Source: Williamwhitmania taraxaci
GTDB lineage: Bacteria; Bacteroidota; Bacteroidia; Bacteroidales; Williamwhitmaniaceae
Assembly (NCBI RefSeq): GCF_900096565.1
Contig: NZ_FMYP01000040.1
Coordinates: forward strand, 1 to 38,672
DNA length: 38,672 nt
Direction of reading: 5' to 3'
The notes beneath the pieces were generated by a model that was given only the letters and a program-made list of their open reading frames with translations, made no database searches and was not told where the DNA came from. The position numbers and the translations under genes were made by a program. Positions 26,351-32,770 of the stretch are shown here, piece by piece (the stretch's first letter is position 1; every line of letters starts with the position of its first letter).

Positions 26351-29257
26351 TTAAAGACTCAACATAAAGTCGATAAGGTTTGTTTCACTCTCAATTCCCA
26401 ACTTTTTGCGCAATCGGTACCGGCTTATTTCAACGCCTCTGACGGTGATGTTGAGCATTTGTGCAATATCCTTCGTGCTCATGTTTAGCCTTAGGTAGGC
26501 ACACATCTTTAGCTCATGGGGTGTTAGGGTAGGATAGGTCTCCTTAATTTTCTTGAGAAAGTTATCGTGTACCTCGTCAAAATGAAGCTCGAACCGCTGC
26601 CATTCGTTGTCAAGCTTGATATCGGAATCGATAGTCTGGATTAGCTCCATTACTTCTCGCTGCGAAACTAAACTCAACTTCTTTGCTACCGCCTCCAGCT
26701 TCACCTTGATCTTGCTAAGGAATTCATTTTTATGGGTAATGTGTAAGGCAATGCTTGCCAGCTCGCGGTTTTTGCCATCCACATCAATCTTTTTTGTTTC
26801 AATCTCGGCTTGCAACTTCTCGTTTCGCAGCTTAATAATCTCCTTTTCGGCAATCAATGCCTCGCGTTCGTAGGCCTCTTCCTGCGACTTTAACTCTTTT
26901 TCTTTCTCCTTCTCTAACTTGGCTGTAGCATCTACAATCTTCTTTTTTACCACTCTTCGGGCAACCATACTTGCTCCGGTAAGCAGCAGCAAATATAAAA
27001 CAATGGCCAACTTTGATAGGTACCTTGGGTAATCAATGGTGAATACCGTTATGGCTTCGGTGCTTTCGTGCCCCTCGGAATCCCTTGCTTTAACATGGAA
27101 AGTATATTTCCCTGGCGAGAGGTTGGTATACTCTTTATGGGTTATCCCTGTGGCAGCAGACCAATCCGTATCGAGCCCTTCGAGCCATACTCTATACTGT
27201 AAGTTTTGTTCGCTATAGCGAGGTGCTGTGTAGATGATGCTAATCGAGTTCTGTCGGTAAGGAATCTCCAGCGAGCCGCTAGCGCTATTTCCGTAATCGT
27301 CGAATAAAACAGGCCCATTGGTGACCAGCGATCGCATCTGCTTTATGTAGCATGCGTATGGAAGGGTGTCCGTTTTTGGGAAGGTGGCGTCGTAGTGGAT
27401 GATGCCCGATTCAGTACCCACAAATATGTTGGCCATGTTATCCACAAATATATTCTCGTAGGAACTTACAAAGCTGTTGCCAAACTTATTAAGGGGAGTG
27501 GTTACATACTTATAGGCGTTGGACGATTCGTGTTTGAGAAGAGATATATCGTTTTTCTTGAGTACCCATATGTTTCCATACTTATCCTCAATTAAGCGGC
27601 GAATATTGGTAGAGTCTTTCAATAGCCGGTTGAATTCAGAGTAGCGTTCCATCGTATCGGTAATGGCATTGTAGCGAAATATACCGGTGGAAGTAATAAA
27701 CACAACCTGATTACGAACCTTATCAACGGCTATACCACCACTCTGAGGAAAGCCTTTGGATTGGTCGTAGAGGTATGAGGCAATAACGCTATCTTTTTGA
27801 TCGTTGAGCACAATTTTGAATATTCCCTTATAGCCATGGGCCATCCAAAGATTTTCATATTCATCCTCGGCAAGCAATCTCGACGATTCGTTGAATCCGG
27901 CAATCTCCTTCGAGAATTGCCAACTCCCATTTTTCTTTTCGTAGAGATGTAGTCCATTATACTTGCCCACTATGAACTTATTTGGATGATTCCTAAGTGG
28001 AAGAAACTGCCAGGATCCCTCTTTTTCCGATATCTTTTGAGCGGTATTGTTTACCAGGAATGTACCAAAGTTATGGCCACAGAATAGATTCCCATCAATA
28101 GCACTGAGCGACCATACCTGCCCGTTGGTGGTCTCCATACGCTCGAAGTATGGTGCGGTCGAAAGTGTATTGGTTCTTGTTTCCCAAGGAGCCATGTATA
28201 CACCTTGATTGGTTCCTGCGTAAAATCTGGATTTAAAAATACTTACCGAATAGCAAGCTCCAAGCAAACCTAGCCCTTCGTTATAGTATGAGAGTGGTGA
28301 GTTGAGTTCGAGGTAGTCGATTCCGTTATCAAGGCCTAACCAAAGATTATGGTTACAATCCACGTAGGTGCTAAGAATGGTGTTGTTTTGAAGGCCTTTG
28401 CGCTTGTTGATGTATTGCACCACTTCGCCATTCTCTTGCGTAATGAGTAACCCATCCTGAATAGTTCCAAAGGCTATATATCCATTCGGAATAGCTGAGG
28501 CGGAAAATATCTGGTTACGCACTAGAAAGGTATTCGCCGCGTTGTTCCAGGGTTTAAATACTCCCTCTGAGAATATCCATACCCCATGGTTGATGGTGGC
28601 GAAAAGGTATTTTTCGGAGGAGATTTTGAGCACGGCCCATACCTGAATGCCTTTAAAGGTGCCTTTGTCGTTGTAGCGTTCAATCGTATTCCCGTGGAGA
28701 AGATAGATATTGCCACTTTTGCCCTGAACGTAGTAATCCTTACCTATCAAAAATGAGAATTGTAATGGTTCAGGAGGTGTAGCAATGGTAATGGTTTCCT
28801 TCTCAAATATCAATACCTTGCTAAAGCTCTGGAAAATGATTTTTCGCCCCACTTTTGTAATACGCCATATTTCCTCAATATTGACGGATTTATCCTTTAA
28901 AAGCGGCATGAGCGAATGGTAAACTAGTCCCTTTTGGTTGTCGCGTAGGAAGTAGCCAAACTCTTCAAATGCCCCAGTATAAATGGTGTCGCCTACGCAA
29001 AGAATGGATCGCACGAGTTTGTTGCTATCGGGCATGGTGAATAGGTTCCAGAACTGACCATCGAATTGCAGCACGCCGTTATTGTTGGCAAAATACATAA
29101 ATCCACGATTGTCTTGGCTAATGCCCCAGTTTTGGGTTCCACCACCATATTCCGCTTTTTTAAAGTTCCGCATTAAGGGAGTGCCCTTCTCTTTTACTTG
29201 GGCAAAACCGGAAACAATTATGAATAGGAAAAGGCCAGTTATTAGAAGTTTACGCAT
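26351..29257 (-). CDS. Propeller/Y_Y_Y sensor with LuxR-type HTH (one-component PUL regulator)
   Basis: Predicted membrane-spanning transcriptional regulator of 968 residues. It has a signal peptide (MRKLLITGLFLFIIVSGFAQ). A beta-propeller ectodomain of two-component-regulator type (about 30-640) follows, then a Y_Y_Y domain (about 680-745, YRVWLEGLDTDWS, LSPGKYTFHVKARD). One membrane helix (LAIVLYLLLLTGASMVARRV) precedes a long Lys/Glu-rich coiled coil (about 770-835). A LuxR/GerE HTH ends the protein (TLTPHELKMCAYLRLNMSTK, then DIAQMLNITVRGVEISRYRL). There is no kinase, receiver or phospho-acceptor histidine, so it would carry signal directly across the membrane. It is convergent with the GH16 gene (61-bp gap), which makes it the candidate activator of the glucan locus. 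Confidence 0.92.
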   Translation of the reverse strand: MRKLLITGLFLFIIVSGFAQVKEKGTPLMRNFKKAEYGGGTQNWGISQDNRGFMYFANNNGVLQFDGQFWNLFTMPDSNKLVRSILCVGDTIYTGAFEEFGYFLRDNQKGLVYHSLMPLLKDKSVNIEEIWRITKVGRKIIFQSFSKVLIFEKETITIATPPEPLQFSFLIGKDYYVQGKSGNIYLLHGNTIERYNDKGTFKGIQVWAVLKISSEKYLFATINHGVWIFSEGVFKPWNNAANTFLVRNQIFSASAIPNGYIAFGTIQDGLLITQENGEVVQYINKRKGLQNNTILSTYVDCNHNLWLGLDNGIDYLELNSPLSYYNEGLGLLGACYSVSIFKSRFYAGTNQGVYMAPWETRTNTLSTAPYFERMETTNGQVWSLSAIDGNLFCGHNFGTFLVNNTAQKISEKEGSWQFLPLRNHPNKFIVGKYNGLHLYEKKNGSWQFSKEIAGFNESSRLLAEDEYENLWMAHGYKGIFKIVLNDQKDSVIASYLYDQSKGFPQSGGIAVDKVRNQVVFITSTGIFRYNAITDTMERYSEFNRLLKDSTNIRRLIEDKYGNIWVLKKNDISLLKHESSNAYKYVTTPLNKFGNSFVSSYENIFVDNMANIFVGTESGIIHYDATFPKTDTLPYACYIKQMRSLVTNGPVLFDDYGNSASGSLEIPYRQNSISIIYTAPRYSEQNLQYRVWLEGLDTDWSAATGITHKEYTNLSPGKYTFHVKARDSEGHESTEAITVFTIDYPRYLSKLAIVLYLLLLTGASMVARRVVKKKIVDATAKLEKEKEKELKSQEEAYEREALIAEKEIIKLRNEKLQAEIETKKIDVDGKNRELASIALHITHKNEFLSKIKVKLEAVAKKLSLVSQREVMELIQTIDSDIKLDNEWQRFELHFDEVHDNFLKKIKETYPTLTPHELKMCAYLRLNMSTKDIAQMLNITVRGVEISRYRLRKKLGIESETNLIDFMLSL

Positions 29258-29524
29258 AGCTTGGTGTTGAATCTTTTTATCGAAATATAGATAAAATAAA
29301 TGATTTTGGTTGTTATCCGTTTCCTAGTCCTTAATACCGATAATTTTTGCAATAGGAAGTGCTAACAAATCGAGAATGAGCGATAGCAACTGTCAACAAT
29401 TTGGAGCTATTTATAGCGAATATTCATGGACAATGAGATGTAGAATAGATAATGGTTAAAGTGTAAGCAAGGCTACTAATACCTACATAACGGGGTAGCC
29501 TTCAATAATAATTGTAAAATATAT
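29258..29524. other. Intergenic region between the PUL regulator and the first cas6
   Basis: This AT-rich divergent promoter region has no open frame of interest. A near-match to the -7 element for the regulator (TATATTTC on the minus strand) lies at 29282-29289. The junction between the metabolic locus and the defence locus falls here. I see no tRNA, integrase or attachment-site repeat marking it. Confidence 0.35.
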
Positions 29525-29532
29525 TAGATTTG
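29525..29532 (+). promoter_or_regulatory. -7 promoter element of the first cas6 unit
   Basis: TAGATTTG is a full TAnnTTTG match 80 bases before the cas6 ATG. The -33 region is not well conserved. The predicted start near 29539 leaves a structured leader of about 75 nt. Confidence 0.45.
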
Positions 29533-29549
29533 GTATTGACATTAAAGAA

Positions 29550-29589
29550 AATATTTACGACCTTTAGGTTGTCACTAAACCCAAATATT
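29550..29589 (+). promoter_or_regulatory. Compound hairpin in the leader of the first cas6
   Basis: The outer arms AATATTT (29550-29556) and AAATATT (29583-29589) enclose an inner stem ACGACC/GGTTGT (29557-29562 with 29567-29572, one G-U pair, TTTA loop). It lies between the putative start site and the cas6 ATG at 29613. It has no T tract, so it is not a terminator. Confidence 0.4.
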
Positions 29590-29612
29590 GCCAATACTAA
29601 GAACTTTGAACT

Positions 29613-30377
29613 ATGCGATTCGAAATTAAGTTGGCTGTTGATGGAAATGCACCGCCAATCCTACCTATTAACTACCAATACGAGCTTGCCTCGTGGATAT
29701 ACCGCACCATTGCCGAAGGCGACAGAGACTATGCCACCTGGCTACATACAAATGGTTTCTCCTGTGGTAGCAAAACCTTTAAGTTGTTCTGCTTTTCGCA
29801 CCTTATTACACCGAAACGCAACATTGTAGGCGATCGATTGCATGTGCTATCGCCAGAGATTTCGTTCCGGCTTTCCTTTCTGCCCGAACGCTCCACCGAA
29901 GAGTTTATAAAAGGGGTATTTCACAACCAAACAATGATTCTTGGCGATAGAATTAGTCAAGGCCGGTTTCGCGTAGGTAGCATAACCCTCGAAAACAAGG
30001 AAGATTTTACCACTTGGGGCGTATTCAAAACCCTCTCGCCAGTGGTTGTTTCCTCATTCCGCGACGATAGATCGAAGGAGTATATATCGCCAACCGATTG
30101 CCGCTTTGGTGCGCTTCTTATTGGGAACCTTAAACAAAAGTATAAGCTATACCACGGGCATGATTATATCGATATCGTTAAGCCTGAGTTTGAGCTGTTG
30201 GGCGAGCCAAAGCAAAAGGGCATTACCCTAAAACAGAGTGGCGAATATCCAATTAAGGTTATTGGTTACCAATTTAGTTTTAGGCTATCGGCCGATTCGG
30301 CCTTGCTCCAAATGGGCTATGCTGCCGGATTTGGTGAGGACAATAGCATGGGCTTCGGTATGTGCCAGTTACAGTAA
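29613..30377 (+). CDS. cas6: CRISPR-associated endoribonuclease Cas6 (first copy)
   Basis: The 254-residue product matches Cas6, the RAMP endoribonuclease that cuts pre-crRNA inside the repeat. The N-terminal half has the candidate catalytic H45 in TWLHTNGFSC, followed by KTFKLFCFSHL. The C-terminus carries the glycine-rich loop GYAAGFGEDNSMGFGM that defines the family. It is clearly different in sequence from the second Cas6 in this locus (219 residues). In Bacteroidota, Cas6 of this length often travels with type III or stand-alone arrays, so it may process a different repeat. It is followed by an HU/DUF4469 gene and a terminator, hence it is not on the main cas transcript. Confidence 0.92.
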   Translation: MRFEIKLAVDGNAPPILPINYQYELASWIYRTIAEGDRDYATWLHTNGFSCGSKTFKLFCFSHLITPKRNIVGDRLHVLSPEISFRLSFLPERSTEEFIKGVFHNQTMILGDRISQGRFRVGSITLENKEDFTTWGVFKTLSPVVVSSFRDDRSKEYISPTDCRFGALLIGNLKQKYKLYHGHDYIDIVKPEFELLGEPKQKGITLKQSGEYPIKVIGYQFSFRLSADSALLQMGYAAGFGEDNSMGFGMCQLQ

Positions 30378-30402
30378 ATATTCAAAGCATACACAATAGT
30401 TC

Positions 30403-30429
30403 TAATCGCACTTAATCGCAAGTAATCGC
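30403..30429 (+). repeat. Three TAATCGC iterons at 10-bp spacing
   Basis: TAATCGC occurs at 30403, 30413 and 30423, exactly one helical turn apart, in the 103-bp gap between the first cas6 and the HU/DUF4469 gene. Phased iterons of this kind usually serve as cooperative protein-binding sites. The protein that would bind is not known. Confidence 0.6.
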
Positions 30430-30480
30430 TTACAATGGCACCCTTCGTGGGAATTGTGAAACCAATTAAACTAGTTTATT

Positions 30481-31176
30481 ATGCCATTACGCTATGCATT
30501 ATTTGAAAACCACCTAACGTCCGAGTCAGACGACTTTATGGCTGTGGTGCAATTCTACGAGTCAAAGACTCAGGACGATGTGATTAACCTGATGATAAGC
30601 CGTGGTTCAACCGTAACAAGGGCTGAGGCTTTATCGGTTATGGAGGAGTATGGCCTAGCCACCGAGCAGCTGCTCAAGGAGGGCTACGGCATTAATACTC
30701 CACTCTTCAACCTAAGCCCATCTATTCAGGGTGTATTTAACGGTAGCGATGATAGCTTCGACCGCAGTCGGCATACCGTTAGAGTGAATATTACTCCTGG
30801 CCTACGAATTAAGGGTGTTGTGGGTAGCATATCGGTTGAGAAGGTAAAGGGTGCCACTCCTAAACCCGATCCCGAATATCTTGATGATAAGGGCTCGGGT
30901 ACACGCAATGATATCCTTACTCCAGGAAACATTGCTGTGTTGAAGGGTTCGCGCCTTAAATACGACGAGGCCGATCCAAAACAGGGTATCTTCTTTATTG
31001 CCAGTAACGGAACCGAAACCAGAGTGACCACTGTTTCGCGCAACAAGCCGGCTGAAATCGATTTCCTTATTCCTACGCTTCCCCAAGGGGAGTATAGCGT
31101 TGAGGTGCGGGTGTTATTTAAGAACACTAAAGAGTTGAGAATTGGCTGGATTAACAGTAACCTAACTGTTAAATAA
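30481..31176 (+). CDS. HU-like DNA-binding protein with DUF4469 domain
   Basis: The 231-residue protein has the two-part architecture common in Bacteroidota. The N-terminal domain (about 1-125) is HU/IHF-like (MPLRYALFENHLTSESDDFM, then SKTQDDVINLMISRGSTVTR, and HTVRVNITPGLRIKG). The C-terminal domain (about 130-231) is the beta-rich DUF4469 fold (NDILTPGNIAVLKGSRLKYD, then FLIPTLPQGEYSVEVRVLF). Such proteins are thought to bind DNA, but no specific role is established. It lies between two Cas6 units, downstream of three phased iterons, and ends in a strong terminator. Whether it takes part in CRISPR biology or is merely a neighbour is open. Confidence 0.88.
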   Translation: MPLRYALFENHLTSESDDFMAVVQFYESKTQDDVINLMISRGSTVTRAEALSVMEEYGLATEQLLKEGYGINTPLFNLSPSIQGVFNGSDDSFDRSRHTVRVNITPGLRIKGVVGSISVEKVKGATPKPDPEYLDDKGSGTRNDILTPGNIAVLKGSRLKYDEADPKQGIFFIASNGTETRVTTVSRNKPAEIDFLIPTLPQGEYSVEVRVLFKNTKELRIGWINSNLTVK

Positions 31177-31183
31177 TAGTTGT

Positions 31184-31221
31184 CCGCATGGTGGTTCCTA
31201 AACCACCATGCGGCTTTTTTT
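31184..31221 (+). terminator. Strong intrinsic terminator after the HU/DUF4469 gene
   Basis: A perfect 13-bp stem CCGCATGGTGGTT with its complement (31184-31196 and 31201-31213), a CCTA loop, then C and seven T. It separates the first cas6 unit from the main cas operon. Confidence 0.93.
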
Positions 31222-31230
31222 AAAAAGAAA

Positions 31231-31361
31231 GGCGGCATAAGGCTCGATAGTATGGCGGCATAAGGCTCGATAGTATGGCGACGTAAGGCTCGATAGTATG
31301 GCGACGTAAGGCTCGATAGTATGGCGACGTAAGGCTCGATAGTATGGCGACGTAAGGCCCC
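31231..31361. repeat. 23-bp tandem repeat, five full copies plus a partial
   Basis: Units begin at 31231, 31254, 31277, 31300 and 31323, with a partial at 31346. Each holds AAGGCTCGATAGTAT preceded by GGCGGCAT (first two units) or GGCGACGT (the rest). Apart from those two positions the copies are identical. Copies abut with no spacers, so this is a minisatellite and not a CRISPR. It begins 9 bp after the terminator T tract. Confidence 0.95.
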
Positions 31362-31384
31362 GGAAGTGAGGAGTGATTGCGACT

Positions 31385-31420
31385 AAAAAACCTTCTCGAT
31401 TTTGAAGATGTAGAAGGTTT
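31385..31420 (-). terminator. Terminator-like hairpin pointing left in the cas6 intergenic region
   Basis: A 9-bp stem AAACCTTCT/AGAAGGTTT (31388-31396 with 31412-31420) has a 15-nt loop. On the minus strand it runs into six T (AGAAGGTTTTTTAG). No minus-strand gene is annotated to its right, so it implies an antisense or small RNA, or is a plus-strand hairpin with a poor tail. Confidence 0.45.
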
Positions 31421-31489
31421 GATTGTATATGTAAGCAGTGGAGAATACTTGCCCTGATAGGCAAAACGATAATAAACAGATACAACTAT

Positions 31490-31579
31490 ATGCGAATACA
31501 TTTAAAGATTATGGCATCAAAGCAAGGTATACCCGTTATGAACCAGCCGTTGCTATATAAAAAAAGGAAACCTGAATAG
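31490..31579 (+). pseudogene. Truncated duplicate of the start of the second cas6
   Basis: Bases 31490-31554 match 32062-32126, the first 65 bases of the second cas6, with three mismatches. Homology stops abruptly after the codons for NQPLL. The frame then runs YKKRKPE and stops at 31577-31579, giving a 29-codon ORF. The copy changes H18 of Cas6 to Asn. Bases just upstream share AATAAAC and ATATGCG with the real cas6 leader. It could be a relic of a lost cas6 copy, one edge of an insertion that restored cas6 with its own 5' end, or a leader ORF. Confidence 0.9.
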
Positions 31580-31587
31580 GTTTCCTT
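31559..31587 (-). terminator. Minus-strand intrinsic terminator of the candidate crRNA-like RNA
   Basis: A perfect 10-bp stem AAGGAAACCT/AGGTTTCCTT (31564-31573 with 31578-31587) has a GAAT loop. On the minus strand it is followed by a run of T (31565 down to 31559). On the plus strand the tail is ATAATCC, so the direction is leftward. Confidence 0.7.
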
Positions 31588-31680
31588 ATAATCCACTCTG
31601 ATACGATTAGATTAATCAATTACATATATATTTCAATTCCTTCGAATGGTTACATTGGCAAAGATATGATTAAGGAGGTA
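31559..31680 (-). ncRNA. Candidate crRNA-like small RNA gene (CreA-like)
   Basis: Read leftward from about 31680, the minus strand contains a repeat-like stretch ending AAGGAATTGAAAT (31642-31630). This matches the 3' handle form of many type I-B repeats (GAGGAATTGAAAC in Clostridium thermocellum, from memory). About 40 nt of unique, spacer-like sequence follow (31629-31588), then the intrinsic terminator at 31587-31559. A degenerate -7 box, TTAATTTG, lies at 31694-31687 on the minus strand. Single-repeat, single-spacer RNA genes beside cas operons are known as CreA antitoxin or CreR-type cas regulators. No true CRISPR repeat is in the window for comparison, so this is a proposal. Confidence 0.35.
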
Positions 31681-31734
31681 ATAAATCAAATTAACTAATT
31701 ATTTTAATCTATAACTTATATTGGAATATTTCTT

Positions 31735-31742
31735 TATATTTG
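31735..31742 (+). promoter_or_regulatory. -7 element of the small ORF and possibly the main cas operon
   Basis: TATATTTG, a full TAnnTTTG match, lies 20 bases before the ATG at 31763. A TTG at 31721-31723 is too close to be the -33 element. No terminator lies between here and 38055, so this promoter could drive the small ORF plus cas6-cas5-cas3-cas8-cas7. Confidence 0.5.
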
Positions 31743-31762
31743 CAGAATATAAAATATATGAT

Positions 31763-31999
31763 ATGGATAGTTATAAGGTTTTTATGAATTTTGATCACCA
31801 TCTTATGGATGAAAGCGAATTGGATAATTACATTAAGGATTGGATTAGGCTACTTTCTATGCAAGGATATTTTGCAAGCCAGATCATTCAGATTATTTTT
31901 GATGGTCCTCATTTTAGGTCCTCATTTCTCAATGAAGATATATACAGACGTATTAGGACGTCATTTGAGCAAAGGTTAACAAATGATCCTAATCGTTAG
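31763..31999 (+). CDS. Small uncharacterised protein preceding the second cas6
   Basis: An ATG at 31763 gives 78 residues (MDSYKVFMNFDHHLMDESEL ... FEQRLTNDPNR); an in-frame TTG at 31721 lies upstream of the -7 box and is unlikely. The sequence alternates acidic and aromatic residues, has no signal peptide or membrane helix, and is probably mainly helical (ELDNYIKDWIRLLSMQGYFA; SFLNEDIYRRIRTSFEQRL). I recognise no family. It sits 62 bp before cas6, directly after the candidate crRNA-like RNA and divergent from it, and uses AT-rich codons. It could be a cas accessory protein, a regulator, or the cargo of an insertion. A non-coding origin cannot be excluded. Confidence 0.6.
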   Translation: MDSYKVFMNFDHHLMDESELDNYIKDWIRLLSMQGYFASQIIQIIFDGPHFRSSFLNEDIYRRIRTSFEQRLTNDPNR

Positions 32000-32061
32000 T
32001 TTTTTGATATATAATTAAGGTAGTTGCTTTTTAGACTAAATGGAGTTAATAAACCAAACAT

Positions 32062-32721
32062 ATGCGAATACATTTAAAGATTAAGGCACCAAAGCAAGGT
32101 ATACCCGTTATGCACCAGCCGTTGCTTACGGGAACAATTCACAAGTGGATAGGTGATAACAACACTGTGCATGGAGAATTAGCTCTGTTTTCATATTCAT
32201 GGTTGAATGGAGGTAAGTTTAAGAATGGAATGCTGCACTTTGATAGCGAATGCAACCTTTTTATAAGCAGCTACGATAATGAGTTAGTAGGACAGCTGAT
32301 AAAAGGGATACAGCACGATTCGTCAATGTTTGGTGGATTAGAGGTGAAAGAGATTTGCCTTGAGCCTGAGCCTGATTTCTCTGATAAAGATCGTTTCGAT
32401 ATAGCGAGCCCAATCTTTATTAAGCGACGGATTGAATCCTCAATTCAGCATATTCTCTATACCGATCCACTGGCGGGAGTATATCTGGTTGAAACACTGC
32501 GAAAAAAGATGGAAAAGGTAGGGCTAGTAGATGATACGCTTAAAATAGCGTTTGACTTAAGTTACCCTAAGGCAGGAACCAAATTAGTACATTACAATGG
32601 TGTTGAAAACAAGGCCAGCTGGTGCCCCATAATAATTGAAGGAAAACCAGACACAAAGGGCTTTGCTTGGAACGTAGGGCTAGGAAATTCAACAGGCATT
32701 GGATTAGGGGCAATAAAGTAA
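32062..32721 (+). CDS. cas6: CRISPR-associated endoribonuclease Cas6 (second copy, type I operon)
   Basis: Cas6 of 219 residues. The N-terminus reads MRIHLKIKAPKQGIPVMHQP, followed by LLTGTIHKWIGDNNTVHGEL and ALFSYSWLNGG, the conserved Cas6 opening with candidate catalytic histidines H27 and H37. The C-terminal glycine-rich loop is NVGLGNSTGIGLGAIK. It is predicted to cleave the repeat hairpin and remain bound to the crRNA 3' end in Cascade. It is the first canonical cas gene of the effector operon, 49 bp before cas5. A near-identical copy of its first 65 bases occurs 572 bp upstream. It shares little sequence with the other Cas6 encoded here. Confidence 0.92.
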   Translation: MRIHLKIKAPKQGIPVMHQPLLTGTIHKWIGDNNTVHGELALFSYSWLNGGKFKNGMLHFDSECNLFISSYDNELVGQLIKGIQHDSSMFGGLEVKEICLEPEPDFSDKDRFDIASPIFIKRRIESSIQHILYTDPLAGVYLVETLRKKMEKVGLVDDTLKIAFDLSYPKAGTKLVHYNGVENKASWCPIIIEGKPDTKGFAWNVGLGNSTGIGLGAIK

Positions 32722-32770
32722 AACCAATCCTTCAAGGTTTTCAACACTTGAAGTTTATAAAGCAGCAGCA

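Noticed and set aside
31198-31501. Two minus-strand open frames with a repeating YYRAL/RHTIEPY pattern
   Set aside because: They are translations of the 23-bp minisatellite and a terminator. Because 23 is not a multiple of 3, the pattern cycles frames, and there is no start context or homology.
31672-31679. A perfect AAGGAGGT Shine-Dalgarno sequence
   Set aside because: No start codon follows at a useful distance, and Bacteroidota rely little on this motif. It falls inside the candidate small-RNA region and is probably coincidental.
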